A DNA stretch of 64,000 nt from CAVSVP01 sp963731125 (GTDB taxonomy: Bacteria; Pseudomonadota; Gammaproteobacteria; Competibacterales; Competibacteraceae): NCBI GenBank assembly GCA_963731125.1, contig CAVSVP010000009.1, positions 744,001-808,000 of the forward strand, given 5' to 3'. Position 1 is the stretch's first letter; every line of letters begins with the position of its first letter. The notes under the pieces were generated by a model. That model saw only the letters and a program-made list of their open reading frames with translations. It made no database searches and was not told the origin of the DNA. Positions 27,031-36,566 of the stretch are shown here, one piece after another. The position numbers and the translations under genes are program-made.

Positions 27031-27243
27031 ATGCTTATTTTGACACGTAGAGTTGGAGAAACGCTTATGATCGGTGACGAGGTGACCGTTACTGTATTAG
27101 GCGTAAAAGGCAACCAGGTTCGAATCGGTGTGAATGCACCCAAGGATATCGCCGTGCATCGGGAAGAAATTTACGAGCGTATCAAGCGCGAACAGAATAT
27201 GGCTACCGAAGGCAAGGCTAATTTGGGCAATGAAGCCGAATAG
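27031..27243 (+). CDS. csrA: Carbon storage regulator CsrA
   Basis: A 70-residue CsrA: MLILTRRVGETLMIGDEVTVTV and QVRIGVNAPKDIAVHREEIYERI match the RNA-binding homodimer, including the key Arg residues in the first and last strands. AAGGAG at 27019-27024 is a strong ribosome binding site. CsrA binds GGA motifs in leaders of target mRNAs. The leader region of nearly 280 bases upstream is AT-rich and probably contains its promoter. Position after lysC and before tRNA-Ser is conserved in several gammaproteobacteria. Confidence 0.97.
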   Translation: MLILTRRVGETLMIGDEVTVTVLGVKGNQVRIGVNAPKDIAVHREEIYERIKREQNMATEGKANLGNEAE

Positions 27244-27285
27244 GACCTTTACGACAGGCAGTTTAATCAGTTATTCTTAGCATAT

Positions 27286-27306
27286 CTACATACTTAGTGT
27301 ATGTAG
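27286..27306 (+). terminator. Small hairpin between csrA and tRNA-Ser
   Basis: Eight-base arms CTACATAC / GTATGTAG around a five-base loop, 40 bases after csrA. No T-run follows; it could end the csrA transcript or be a processing site ahead of the tRNA. Confidence 0.4.
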
Positions 27307-27320
27307 CGAAAGAGGAATAG

Positions 27321-27413
27321 GGAGAGATGGCCGAGTGGCTGAAGGCGCTCCCCTGCTAAGGGAGTATGGGGTTGATAGCTCCATCGAGGGTTCGAATCCC
27401 TCTCTCTCCGCCA
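27321..27413 (+). tRNA. tRNA-Ser (GCU anticodon)
   Basis: Class II tRNA with long variable arm: GGAGAGA acceptor strand, D-arm GCCGAGTGGCT, anticodon loop CTGCTAA (anticodon GCT), T-arm GGGTTCGAATCCC, 3' strand TCTCTCC with G then encoded CCA at 27411-27413. Confidence 0.97.
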
Positions 27414-27484
27414 CTCTAAAGAACATACGGACTCGACGAGCTGGATTTGACAAACTTTACGATTTAACATAGCTTTTTAAAGAT

Positions 27485-27558
27485 GCGCCCGTAGCTCAGT
27501 TGGATAGAGTACCTGGCTACGAACCAGGCGGTCGGAGGTTCGAATCCTTCCGGGCGCG
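27485..27558 (+). tRNA. tRNA-Arg (ACG anticodon)
   Basis: Acceptor GCGCCCG pairs with CGGGCGC, D-arm GCTCAGTTGGATAGAGT, anticodon stem CCTGG/CCAGG with loop CTACGAA (anticodon ACG, decoded as ICG), T-arm GGAGGTTCGAATCCTTCC. The 3' CCA is not encoded (CTA follows), so it must be added by the CCA enzyme. Confidence 0.95.
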
Positions 27559-27850
27559 CTATACCCATTCTAGCTAGTTGACAGGCTTTAACTAGTTTTA
27601 CTTCTATCCGTTCATCGTTATTATTATTTGAGTCTCTTTTTTACTTAAAGCGCCTGCTTATTTAATTGATTGGCGGCGGTTGCTTTTTTATCCAAATTTT
27701 TACAAGCTTTGTCTAGCTTTTATAGAAAGACAACCTAGTTGCAAGCTTCGATACGGCTGCGTATCACTTAAAAATTTTTTAAGTTGACTGTGTTTGTATC
27801 GATATTTTTAGAAAAGCTTGTGGTTTTCTAGAGAAATCAGCTTATCAAAA

Positions 27851-28291
27851 ATGTATGAAAGAAAAATTAAAAGATATTCGGCTTATTTTTTAGGTTGGTG
27901 TCAAGCGTTCGGTGAACATGAAATATTTTTTAGGGAAGAAGATGATGTAAATTGGCTATTTGGAGAAGCCAAGATAGGTATCAATTTTTCTCCTAGGGTG
28001 CGAAGGCTGTTTCTTAAAGAAATGCTGAAGCAAAATAAGGAAAATCTGTCATTAATAATTTCTAATAATCATATTCAACTGGGCGATTTAAAATATCATT
28101 TTGTTTCAGAAAAAGATAATTACGGTCTTACGAAGATTTTAGATCTTCTAAGAAATAACGAGGAAATACATCTATTTTTGACAAGCCATTTTTGCTATCC
28201 TCCAGGAACAAGAATAGTTACGCTCTCTAGGAAAAAACCATTCATCATTTTATACAAAGAAATTGAATCATTAACAGTGAAAGTCTTTTAA
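27851..28291 (+). CDS. Unrecognised AT-rich open frame
   Basis: A 146-residue protein starting MYERKIKRYSAYFLGWCQAF; the frame is open from 27818 but ATG 27851 is more natural. The base composition is much lower in GC than the neighbours, and it lies directly behind a tRNA gene, a typical place for foreign DNA. No domain is recognised. It is lysine-rich and has several aromatic residues. It could be an orphan or acquired gene, or a fortuitous frame. Confidence 0.45.
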   Translation: MYERKIKRYSAYFLGWCQAFGEHEIFFREEDDVNWLFGEAKIGINFSPRVRRLFLKEMLKQNKENLSLIISNNHIQLGDLKYHFVSEKDNYGLTKILDLLRNNEEIHLFLTSHFCYPPGTRIVTLSRKKPFIILYKEIESLTVKVF

Positions 28292-28569
28292 GTTTAGAGA
28301 AAAAGCTTTGAAAATATTTATCTCTGTAGGGTATGCTTAATCTTTCCGGTATCGCGAGTAATCGATATTTATTTTTAAATCACTTTAGCTAAGTCGGACG
28401 AGTCCAAAGTTCAAAGTTACACTTTTCCATATACTCCTATCTGTACGAATTGTGTCTGAAAGATTAGAACGGTAGATGGAGTAGCTTGCAACACATGCGT
28501 TAGTTTTCTCTTTAGTATGTCTTGTAAAAGAAAAGCGCATATTTTCATAGTTACGTATGGGCACGTATC

Positions 28570-29757
28570 ATGATTCACGATCCTGTCGTTATTGCAAGTG
28601 CTGCTCGAACCCCCATGGGTAGCTTTCAAGGTATTTTTACCGAAATATCTGCCATTGAACTCGGTGCGGCTGCCATTCGTGCTGTATTGGAGCGGGCTCA
28701 TGTAAAGCCCGGCATGGTACAAGAGGTTTTTATGGGTTGTGTTTTGCCTGCTGGTTTAGGCCAGGCTCCGGCGCGTCAGGCCAGTTTAGAGGCTGGTATC
28801 CTTATCTCTGTCCCGTGTTCTACCATCAACAAGGTCTGCGGTTCGGCTATGAAGGCGGCTATGTTGGCCCATGACCTCATCAGTCTGGAAACCGCAGACA
28901 TTATGGTGGCGGGTGGTATGGAGAGTATGACTAATGCTCCTTATATGCTAGAAAAAGGTCGTACCGGTTACCGACTGGGGCATGGGCGAGTATTGGATCA
29001 TATGGTTTTCGACGGCCTAGAAGATGCTTATGATAAAGGTAAACTGATGGGTGAATTTGCCGAAGACATCGCCGCTCAGTATGGGCTGACTCGTGAGGCG
29101 CAGGATCGATATGCTATTACTTCGCTTACTCGGGCTAGGCAAGCCATCGAGGATGGTACTTTTAGTATCGAAGTAACGTCAGTCACTGTTCAGGGACGTA
29201 AAGGTGAAACGGTGTTGGTGGATAAGGACGAGGCACCATTAAAGGTTAAGCCAGAAAAAATTCCGCACCTCAAGCCAGCCTTTCGTAAGAACGGAACCAT
29301 CACTGCAGGAAATGCTAGCGCTATCTCTGATGGTGCTGCTGCCCTTGTGTTGATGCGCCTATCGGAGGCAGAACGCCGGGGATTGATGCCTTTGGCTTTA
29401 ATCCGGGGTCACGTCCAAGTCGCCCAAGAACCTGCCTTGTTCACCACGGCACCAATATTTGCTATACGTAAAATTTTAGAAAGAGTGGATTGGAGCGCTG
29501 CTGACGTAGATCTGTATGAAATTAACGAGGCTTTCGCTTGCGTAGCCATGATAGCTATGCAGGAATTAGGCCTACCTCATGAGAAAGTCAATGTTCATGG
29601 TGGCGCCTGCGCGCTAGGGCATCCCATTGGTGCGACAGGCGCCCGCATCGTAGTAACGCTGTTAGCGGCCCTGCAAAAATACGATCTCAAGCGGGGCATA
29701 GCTTGTCTGTGCATCGGCGGCGGCGAGGCTACCGCTCTGGCGGTAGAGCGTCTCTAA
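28570..29757 (+). CDS. Acetyl-CoA acetyltransferase (thiolase)
   Basis: A 395-residue thiolase II. The nucleophile Cys90 lies in TINKVCGSAMKA, the His in GGACALGHPIGATGARI and the second Cys in CLCIGGGEATA. The N-terminus VVIASAARTPMGSFQG is typical of acetoacetyl-CoA thiolase/PhaA/AtoB. Substrate (fatty acid oxidation, PHB or branched-chain metabolism) cannot be decided; no phaB or phaC is near. Start ATG is at 28570 after a 280-base AT-rich leader. Confidence 0.92.
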   Translation: MIHDPVVIASAARTPMGSFQGIFTEISAIELGAAAIRAVLERAHVKPGMVQEVFMGCVLPAGLGQAPARQASLEAGILISVPCSTINKVCGSAMKAAMLAHDLISLETADIMVAGGMESMTNAPYMLEKGRTGYRLGHGRVLDHMVFDGLEDAYDKGKLMGEFAEDIAAQYGLTREAQDRYAITSLTRARQAIEDGTFSIEVTSVTVQGRKGETVLVDKDEAPLKVKPEKIPHLKPAFRKNGTITAGNASAISDGAAALVLMRLSEAERRGLMPLALIRGHVQVAQEPALFTTAPIFAIRKILERVDWSAADVDLYEINEAFACVAMIAMQELGLPHEKVNVHGGACALGHPIGATGARIVVTLLAALQKYDLKRGIACLCIGGGEATALAVERL

Positions 29758-29943
29758 GTCCACTCGTGCTTGCAGGAATTGACTAAATTATTAGCCAAGT
29801 TATTGATGTTCAGTTTATTCTTCGCTATCTTCTGCAGCGTTATCCTGATGATTCCGTAGTGTTGCCCATACAATAAGCAAACTCGCGCTGAATCCCAAAC
29901 GGGAATGATGATTTATTACTTATTCGCTGGTTGAAATATTACA

Positions 29944-30879
29944 GTGGAGTGCATCACCATTAGCGCTGAGCGGCAGGAAATAAGAGACACTGTAAATAAA
30001 TTAGACCATGCGGAACATGCTCGTTTGTTGCGCATGGCCACTTATGCATCGGTTATGACTGCCGGAATATTGATCGGCGTCAAGTTGATAGCTTGGTTTA
30101 TGACAAGTTCTGTCAGTCTGTTGGCCTCGCTGGTGGATTCCATGCTGGATGCATTAGCCTCCGGTATTAACTTGCTGGCGGTGCGTTATTCTCTGACTCC
30201 GCCTGATAATGAGCACCGCTTCGGTCATGGCAAGGCCGAAGCTCTGGCGGGTCTTGGGCAAGCTGCTTTTATTGCCGGCTCCGCTGTGTTTCTCAGTTTG
30301 CAGGCGGTGGAGCGCCTGTTGCATCCCCAGCCGCTAGGTAACTTGGCAGTGGGCATTGGGGTTATGGTGTTTGCGATTGCTGCCACCTTTATCTTGGTGT
30401 TGATTCAGCGCTATGTCATTAAGCGCACCCGTTCCACTGCCATTCGTGCGGATTCATTGCATTATGTTACGGATTTATTGACCAATGTAAGTATTATCGT
30501 GGCATTATTTCTGGCTTACTTAGGTTGGCCGGGGCTGGACCCCGTATTCGCTTTGGGTATTGCCACTTATATTCTTTATAGTGCTTGGCAAATTGGTAAT
30601 GAAGCCATGCAGCTTTTACTGGATCGGGAATTACCCGAGGTTGAGCAGGATAAAATTGTTGCTATAGCACGAAGCCAAGTCCAGGTACGTGGTGTACACG
30701 GTTTGCGCACTCGCCGTGCGGGACAAACTTATTTCATCCAGCTACACTTGGAGTTAGACAAGGGAATGCCGCTGATGGAAGCTCATGCGGTCTCTACCCA
30801 GGTTTATGATGCGCTCAAGCGGGCTTTCCCTACTTCAGATGTAATTATCCATGAAGATCCCGTTAACGAGCCAGGGTAA
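29944..30879 (+). CDS. Cation diffusion facilitator (FieF-like)
   Basis: A 311-residue CDF transporter with six membrane helices and a cytoplasmic C-terminal metal-binding domain. The site-A residues are Asp65-x3-Asp69 (DSMLD) and His173-x3-Asp177 (HYVTD), a DD-HD set that in FieF/ZitB-type proteins indicates zinc/iron-type export. The domain after helix six contains VHGLRTRRAGQTYFIQLHLEL. Probably extrudes Zn2+ or Fe2+. It is convergent with prpE across a strong terminator hairpin. The start at 29944 is GTG. Confidence 0.9.
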   Translation: MECITISAERQEIRDTVNKLDHAEHARLLRMATYASVMTAGILIGVKLIAWFMTSSVSLLASLVDSMLDALASGINLLAVRYSLTPPDNEHRFGHGKAEALAGLGQAAFIAGSAVFLSLQAVERLLHPQPLGNLAVGIGVMVFAIAATFILVLIQRYVIKRTRSTAIRADSLHYVTDLLTNVSIIVALFLAYLGWPGLDPVFALGIATYILYSAWQIGNEAMQLLLDRELPEVEQDKIVAIARSQVQVRGVHGLRTRRAGQTYFIQLHLELDKGMPLMEAHAVSTQVYDALKRAFPTSDVIIHEDPVNEPG

Positions 30880-30912
30880 CTATGATGGTAATAGCTATTT
30901 CGTCAAATATTA

Positions 30913-30931
30913 CCCCCTCTTCAAGAGGGGG
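30913..30931. terminator. Bidirectional terminator between CDF gene and prpE
   Basis: GC-rich stem CCCCCTC / GAGGGGG with a five-base loop, preceded by A/T-rich sequence and followed by TTGATAAATT, midway between two convergent genes. Confidence 0.75.
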
Positions 30932-30956
30932 TTGATAAATTGGGAAAAGCCGAATG

Positions 30957-32846
30957 TTATTTTTGAACTGCGCGGCGCACCGCTTCTAAAGAAGAAGGAT
31001 CATCCAGGGTGGACAAATCGCCGGGGTCTCTTCCCTCGGCCAGAGCCTGAATGCTACGCCGCAGCAATTTGCCGGAGCGAGTTTTGGGTAGAGCGTTGAC
31101 AAAATAAACGGCAGCAGGTCGGGCAACAGGCCCTAATTGTTTTACGACTTCGTCTATCACTTCTTTTTGTAAGCGAACGCGGTCTTCCTCAGTATGGATT
31201 AGATCAGGATTCTTGAGAGTGGCAAAGACATCTGCCACCTGTCCTTTGAGTTCATCGTGCACGCCGACCACGGCAACTTCAGCAATAGCGTTATGACTAC
31301 TGACGGCCTCTTCAATCTCGCGAGTACCTAAGCGATGACCTGCAACGTTAATTACGTCATCGGTGCGGCCCATGATAAAGAAATAACCATCATCGTCCCG
31401 CACTGCCCAGTCAGAGGTGGTATAGAGTAAATCCTTAAAATCCGAAAAGTAACTCTTGATAAATCGCTTATCATCACCCCAAACGGTCGATAGACATCCG
31501 GGCGGCAGAGGCGGTACTGATACTAAGACTCCTTTTTCATTGGGTTCTGCTTCCTGGCCGCTAGATTCGTTAATAATCTTGAGGTTGAAGCCGTAAGTCG
31601 GGAACCCTGGAGAGCCAAAGCGGTTAGGTTTTAGTTCCACGCCCGGCAAATAAGTGAGGATCGCCCAGCCGGTTTCGGTCTGCCAGTAATGGTCAATCAC
31701 CGGCACACCGAGTGAATCGGTGATCCAGTGGGAGGTCGGTTCGTCTAAGGGTTCACCCGCCAAAAATAGATAGCGTAAGTTGCTCAAATCGTATTTCTTG
31801 AGATAGGCGGGATCCTGTTTCTTTAGCACACGAATCGCCGTAGGTGAGGAAAACATGGTAGTCACTTTGTTATCCTGAGCAATTTTCCACCAAATGCCCG
31901 CATCTGGGCGAATTGGCAATCCTTCATAGACGATGGTGGCCATGCCATGTATCAGGGGACCATAAACAATATAGGAATGCCCGACCACCCAGCCGATATC
32001 AGAGGTGGTGAACATGGTCTCTCCAGGCTGAGCGTTGTAGATGTAGCGCATTGAGGCGGCTAGGGCTACCGCATAACCACCCGTGTCTCGCTGCACGCCT
32101 TTGGGAGTGCCGGTGGTACCGGAGGTATAAAGAATATAGCTGGGATCATTGGATTCGACCCACTCTACCGGTACCTCAGCATCCATGTGCTGTTCGCGCA
32201 GAGTAGCATAATCCAGGTCTCGGCCCTCAGTCATGGGCATATTTTTATCTAGCCCTCGATGGCAAATAATCACGCGTTCTGGCGGAAACTTGGCCTTTTT
32301 ACAAGCTTCGTCTACCAAATGTTTATAAGGCACCGGATTGCCATTGCGCATTCCTGCATCGGCGCTAATCAAGACTTTAGGCTTAGCGTCGTCAATGCGT
32401 ACTGCTAAATTATGGGCTGCAAAACCACCAAACACTACAGAGTGGATCGCGCCTAAACGAGCGCAAGCGAGCATGGCGAAGATGGCTTGCGCAATCATAG
32501 GCATGTAAATTACCACCCGATCGCCCTTCTGTAGTCCCTGTGCTTTCAGTGCAGCCGCGAAACGGTTAACTTCTTGGTGCAACTCAGCGAAAGTGTAGGT
32601 GGCGGTTTCATTAGTTTCCGTAGATATGTAAATAAGAGCCGGCTGCTCAGCGCGTGTGTTTAAGTGGCGATCGACAGCGTTGTAGCAAAGGTTGGTCTCA
32701 CCGCCTACGAACCACTTACAAAATGGGGGGTTGGAGTAATCCATTACCTTTTGCGGAGGCTTATTCCAAGAAATCAATTTTGCTTGTTCTCCCCAGAAAC
32801 CTTCCGGATCTTCAATGGACTGACGGTGAAACGTTTCGTAATTCAT
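30957..32846 (-). CDS. prpE: Propionyl-CoA/acetyl-CoA synthetase, PrpE type
   Basis: A 629-residue adenylate-forming enzyme. Motifs: YTSGTTGTPKGVQ (phosphate loop), TSDIGWVVGHSYIVYGPL, YWQTETG, the hinge/A8 region GRTDDVINVAGHRLGT and the C-terminal acetylatable Lys in PKTRSGKLLRR. The N-terminus MNYETFHRQSIEDPEGFW is typical of PrpE rather than Acs. It activates propionate (and acetate) to the CoA thioester. The start ATG 32844-32846 is preceded by GGAG; the longer upstream frame is not used. mdh lies upstream on the same strand but 340 bases away. Confidence 0.9.
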   Translation of the reverse strand: MNYETFHRQSIEDPEGFWGEQAKLISWNKPPQKVMDYSNPPFCKWFVGGETNLCYNAVDRHLNTRAEQPALIYISTETNETATYTFAELHQEVNRFAAALKAQGLQKGDRVVIYMPMIAQAIFAMLACARLGAIHSVVFGGFAAHNLAVRIDDAKPKVLISADAGMRNGNPVPYKHLVDEACKKAKFPPERVIICHRGLDKNMPMTEGRDLDYATLREQHMDAEVPVEWVESNDPSYILYTSGTTGTPKGVQRDTGGYAVALAASMRYIYNAQPGETMFTTSDIGWVVGHSYIVYGPLIHGMATIVYEGLPIRPDAGIWWKIAQDNKVTTMFSSPTAIRVLKKQDPAYLKKYDLSNLRYLFLAGEPLDEPTSHWITDSLGVPVIDHYWQTETGWAILTYLPGVELKPNRFGSPGFPTYGFNLKIINESSGQEAEPNEKGVLVSVPPLPPGCLSTVWGDDKRFIKSYFSDFKDLLYTTSDWAVRDDDGYFFIMGRTDDVINVAGHRLGTREIEEAVSSHNAIAEVAVVGVHDELKGQVADVFATLKNPDLIHTEEDRVRLQKEVIDEVVKQLGPVARPAAVYFVNALPKTRSGKLLRRSIQALAEGRDPGDLSTLDDPSSLEAVRRAVQK

Positions 32847-33021
32847 TAATTTTACTCCTCTAGTGATGCATGATTTGCGTTGATTGTGCTTTATTCCCAT
32901 CTCATAGCTAGTCTAAGAGCTAGCCAAGATGCAGCAAGTTTTCTGGTATGACTGAGCCTTGTGATAGTTATAGCTTTTAGTTCTGAATTTTGCAGTGAGT
33001 GGTTTGGGAACTGGCTCGAGG

Positions 33022-33047
33022 AGAGTGTTCTTAATCAAGAACACTCT
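33022..33047. terminator. Hairpin downstream of mdh
   Basis: Eleven-base arms AGAGTGTTCTT / AAGAACACTCT with a four-base loop, 143 bases beyond the mdh stop. It lacks a T-run on either side but is perfect and stable, so a terminator or processing role is plausible. Confidence 0.5.
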
Positions 33048-33189
33048 ATCCCCTGTCTTCAGGTAGTAAGCGAACTAGGCCAAATCTTAAAGGGTAGTTT
33101 GTTTCAACCTGTATTTAATGATAACTGAGGCTGAATTACCATTAAGATGATTTGCTACTTATAACCGGACGTAACTGCTACCTACCGCA

Positions 33190-34173
33190 TTACCCTTGAA
33201 GCATTTCTTCAACATTAGTGCGTTCTTCGCGCAGCTCTTCATCGGTAATTCGCATTTTTTCGCGACCGAAATCATCGATATCAAGATCTTGTACGATCTC
33301 ATATTTGCCGTCTTTACAAACACAAGGAAAAGAGTAAATGACTCCCTCACTAATACCGTAGCTGCCATCTGCAGGCACAGCCATGCTAACCCAGTCGCCT
33401 TCCGGTGTACCCAAAGTCCAGTCTCGCATGTGATCGATAGCGGCAGAAGCTGCAGAAGCTGCTGACGAAGCACCACGGGCTTTAATAATGGCAGCACCGC
33501 GTTGTTGCACGGTAGGGATAAACTCATTTTGGTACCAATCCTGTTCCACTAAATCGACTGCTGGTCGATCTTTTACAGTGCATTGACTAATGTCTGGGTA
33601 TTGAGTAGCGGAGTGATTACCCCAAATGATCATCTTTTGAATATCGGTAACGTGGCTACCGGTCTTCTCGGCCAATTGACTGAGGGCACGATTGTGATCC
33701 AGACGAGTCATAGCGGCAAATTGTCTACGATCTAGGTCTGGAGCGTTACTGGCAGCAATCAAAGCATTGGTATTAGCTGGATTTCCTACTACCAGCACTT
33801 TGACGTTACGGGAGGCATGTTCATTTAAGGCTTTGCCTTGAGGGCCAAAAATAGCACCGTTGGCAGTCAAAAGATCTTTGCGTTCCATACCGGGACCCCG
33901 CGGACGGGCACCTACTAACAAGGCAAAATCAACATCCTTAAATGCCACATTAACGTCATCGGTAGCAACCACACCCGTCAGTAACGGGAAAGCGCAGTCA
34001 TTCAGTTCCATCAACACGCCTTGGAGAGCCGATAGCGCAGGTGTAATTTCTAGAAGGTTCAATGTTACTGGCTGATCTGGCCCTAGCATACTACCCGAGG
34101 CGACACGGAAAGCCAATGCATAACCGAGATTTCCGGCGCTACCGGTAATAGCTACGCGGATTGGTTTTTTCAT
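33190..34173 (-). CDS. mdh: Malate dehydrogenase
   Basis: A 327-residue group of the cytosolic-type malate dehydrogenases. NAD-binding GSAGNLGYALAFRVASG at residues 11-27, LLVGARPRGPGMERKDLL with substrate-binding Arg residues, VVGNPANTNALIA, LDHNRALSQLA, and the catalytic His in IIWGNHSATQYPD. A run of alternating small residues, GASSAASAASAAID, is slightly longer in Ala/Ser content than usual but fits the family. Catalyses oxidation of malate to oxaloacetate in the TCA cycle. Start ATG 34171-34173 with GGAGC upstream. Confidence 0.95.
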   Translation of the reverse strand: MKKPIRVAITGSAGNLGYALAFRVASGSMLGPDQPVTLNLLEITPALSALQGVLMELNDCAFPLLTGVVATDDVNVAFKDVDFALLVGARPRGPGMERKDLLTANGAIFGPQGKALNEHASRNVKVLVVGNPANTNALIAASNAPDLDRRQFAAMTRLDHNRALSQLAEKTGSHVTDIQKMIIWGNHSATQYPDISQCTVKDRPAVDLVEQDWYQNEFIPTVQQRGAAIIKARGASSAASAASAAIDHMRDWTLGTPEGDWVSMAVPADGSYGISEGVIYSFPCVCKDGKYEIVQDLDIDDFGREKMRITDEELREERTNVEEMLQG

Positions 34174-34865
34174 AAGTTTTGCTCCTATTAATGGTTGTTG
34201 ATCAAGCAGTTAATGTCTGACTTATGATCTAAAAACTCATAATTCGTTGTTCTGGGATTGGTGTTTTCAAAACAACCACCTTATCCTAATATTTACCGCT
34301 AGGTTTTATCTACATTCTGTGCAATGTTAGGTAATTTTAGTAACTTGAATAGTGTTTTGCACCCTGGACCTAGAATTTAAAAAGACAAACTACAGTTCAT
34401 AGCTTGGCTAGAGTCATATCTAACAATCATGTTCTCGTAAAGCGAAATCCACATAAGAGGCTAAATGAGCAAAGTTTAATCGATATCTTTGGGCAGATTT
34501 TACTTGCTTATGCAGGCCTTGGGAGAAATGAAAGTGTAGAAAGATTTAGAAACACTTTTAGTCCAAATTCATTTTATGATATTTTTTGTTTGCTTGCGAT
34601 AAATAGAAAGTTAAGATAATAATAATGAAGATATGGGTTGTATGGTTGACGTGGCTTATGATAGTCTCCTTGCCTACTTTACATGCAAGCAGCAAGGAGA
34701 TCATTATTAATTGTCTTTATCAATTAGGGCTAAGATAATTCATCTATTTATTCAAGCGATGGAAATTTGTTGTATCTATTCGAAGTAATGATTATTTAAA
34801 ATTATGTTATAACTCAACTAACCTCCAGTATTCCTAGCTGGTTCAAGCTCTTTAACATAACTAAG
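34174..34865. other. Intergenic region with two weak small frames
   Basis: About 690 AT-rich bases between mdh and the exopolysaccharide export gene. Two plus-strand frames exist: 34404-34619 (71 residues, no recognised similarity) and 34625-34738 (37 residues, MKIWVVWLTWLMIVSLPTLH then ASS, which resembles a signal peptide cut short). The second may be the remnant of an exported protein gene of the neighbouring polysaccharide cluster. Neither is called as a gene. Confidence 0.35.
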
Positions 34866-35510
34866 TTATGGCACAACCACGACATCACCGCTTTTTAATA
34901 ATATATTTTGATCCAAATTTTGTCCTCTTTTTACAGCTGAATAACTAAACGGAAAAACTATTTCATCTCCATTCTCTCTGCGCAATATCTTTATATTGTT
35001 TTCTGAAGCATATGGGGTTAGACCACCGGCAAGAGTCAGAGCTTGTAAAACGTCTATGTAACGGCCTACGACAAATTGTCCAGGATTGTTAACCTGGCCG
35101 AGAACATAAATTCTGTAGCCAGCAACTGTTGCTGCGGTTACGGTGACTACAGGCTCTGGAATGTACCGTTGCAATTTCTCTGTAATTACGGCTTGGAGTT
35201 CCTGTGGAGTTTTTCCTGCGGCCTGTACGTCTCCAACCAGCGGAAAAGAAATACCACCATCGGGTCGTACTAAAACTTCTCGTTGTAGAGAATCCTCTCT
35301 CCATACGGAGATTTCAAGTACGTCCTCGGGCCCAATTCGGTAGGCACCGCCTTGGTAATTGGTATTTGATCCGCTAGCTGCAAAGTCGTTCGTAGGCGAA
35401 ATGGCGGCACAAGCCGATATGAGCGTACCCACCAGCACGGTAAGCGCCAATAAAGTCATAGCATGCATTTTGCAATGAAGACGCAGAAAGGTTTTAGCTT
35501 GTTTAGTCAT
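34866..35510 (-). CDS. Polysaccharide export lipoprotein (Wza-like)
   Basis: A 214-residue protein with a lipobox-type signal (LVGTLISAC, Cys at about residue 34), then a poly-export domain (YRIGPEDVLEISVWREDSL) and SLBB domain (GQVNNPGQFVV). This is the short XrtA-associated export protein, which forms an outer-membrane export pore for exopolysaccharide. The gene is divergent from the chain-length determinant gene across a 1-kb region. The start may be at an internal ATG (MHAMTLLAL). It is an outer-membrane component of the cluster to 41.7 kb. Confidence 0.88.
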   Translation of the reverse strand: MTKQAKTFLRLHCKMHAMTLLALTVLVGTLISACAAISPTNDFAASGSNTNYQGGAYRIGPEDVLEISVWREDSLQREVLVRPDGGISFPLVGDVQAAGKTPQELQAVITEKLQRYIPEPVVTVTAATVAGYRIYVLGQVNNPGQFVVGRYIDVLQALTLAGGLTPYASENNIKILRRENGDEIVFPFSYSAVKRGQNLDQNILLKSGDVVVVP

Positions 35511-36566
35511 TTGTCCTTAATCCAGTTTTTGAAAGAATTTATCCAAAGTTATTGGCTCGTAGGTTACTATAGCCCAAAATTGTCTCAATGTTTATCTGAC
35601 TTTTTACTTGAGATCGTTAGGTTCTGTTCACGCTTGAAAATTGAAAGTCGTTTGGGTCGATACAGATCATTTCAATACGCACGCAAATTATTTATGATTC
35701 TCAGTGCGCTAAGCCAAATTTATTATCTCTCGAATCGACCATGAAGGCTACATAGGTTTGGATTGGAACTAAGTATACAGATACCGGCTAAAGTTGGAAG
35801 TTTACGTCCGGCCAAGTAACGACATGGATCAGCTTTGCCGCTAGCTAGCAGTTCGTTCTCCGGTTTACAGCAAAATTACTCCATCAAATAGAAATTCTAA
35901 ACCGAAAATTTCCATAGTGCTCAGATGTTTTGTAATATTTTCTCTTTTATATTCATTTATAAATCAATTTAAGTAGTTGATTTATAAATGAATAAATTTT
36001 AGCATATTCATTTACAACATTTAACAATAGAATCGCTTAAAAAGTGATTAAATTTGGTATACCGTACGACATACTTCCGACTCTCAGTTGATGACCAGAC
36101 TGCCACGTAACAACTTGAACTTAACCTAAAACTACGTTTCAGAAGTAACGGATAGCAGCGTGCCAGTAGAAAAATTTAGGCAATAGCTATTGGCAGTGAA
36201 CACTTTCATAAGTTAAGCGGTACCAACACTATAAGATGTTTTGTGATTCAGAAAAAATTACTGAATAGTCTAAGTGTTTGTATTATATAATACCTCTAGC
36301 ACTAAGTGGCTAATTGCTTTGTTGGAGTCGATGCACTGGTTTCTTTATTTCCAAAACAATTGTAGCAAAATGTTGATGTAATCAGTTTCTGTTTTTAGAA
36401 CGGACTGTATTGAAACGATGAGCTAAGTCTGCCGCAATCTAAAAGATTATTATTTTATGGAAGAAATTAAGATTTCAACACCTTATATCTCATAACTCGC
36501 AATTTTTTAATTACCGCTTCAAAATGAAGCACCGAAACAAAAATTTACTTTAGACATTGCGTTAAA
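35511..36566. promoter_or_regulatory. 1.06-kb AT-rich divergent control region
   Basis: This space separates the divergently oriented export gene and the wzz-type gene. I see no protein gene. It holds a long perfect inverted repeat at 35951-35993 and many A/T runs. Such length suggests several promoters and regulator binding sites controlling exopolysaccharide expression. A sigma-54 promoter was looked for (XrtA clusters often carry one) but no convincing GG-N10-GC site was found. Confidence 0.4.
35951..35993. repeat. 17-bp perfect inverted repeat in EPS control region
   Basis: Arms ATTCATTTATAAATCAA and its exact reverse complement, separated by nine bases TTTAAGTAG. All AT-rich. It could be an operator for a dimeric regulator or form a cruciform or long RNA hairpin. 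Confidence 0.8.

Noticed and set aside
27558..27561. tRNA-Arg as pseudogene because CCA is not encoded.
   Set aside because: All arms pair and the CCA tail can be added after transcription; many bacteria do not encode it in every tRNA.
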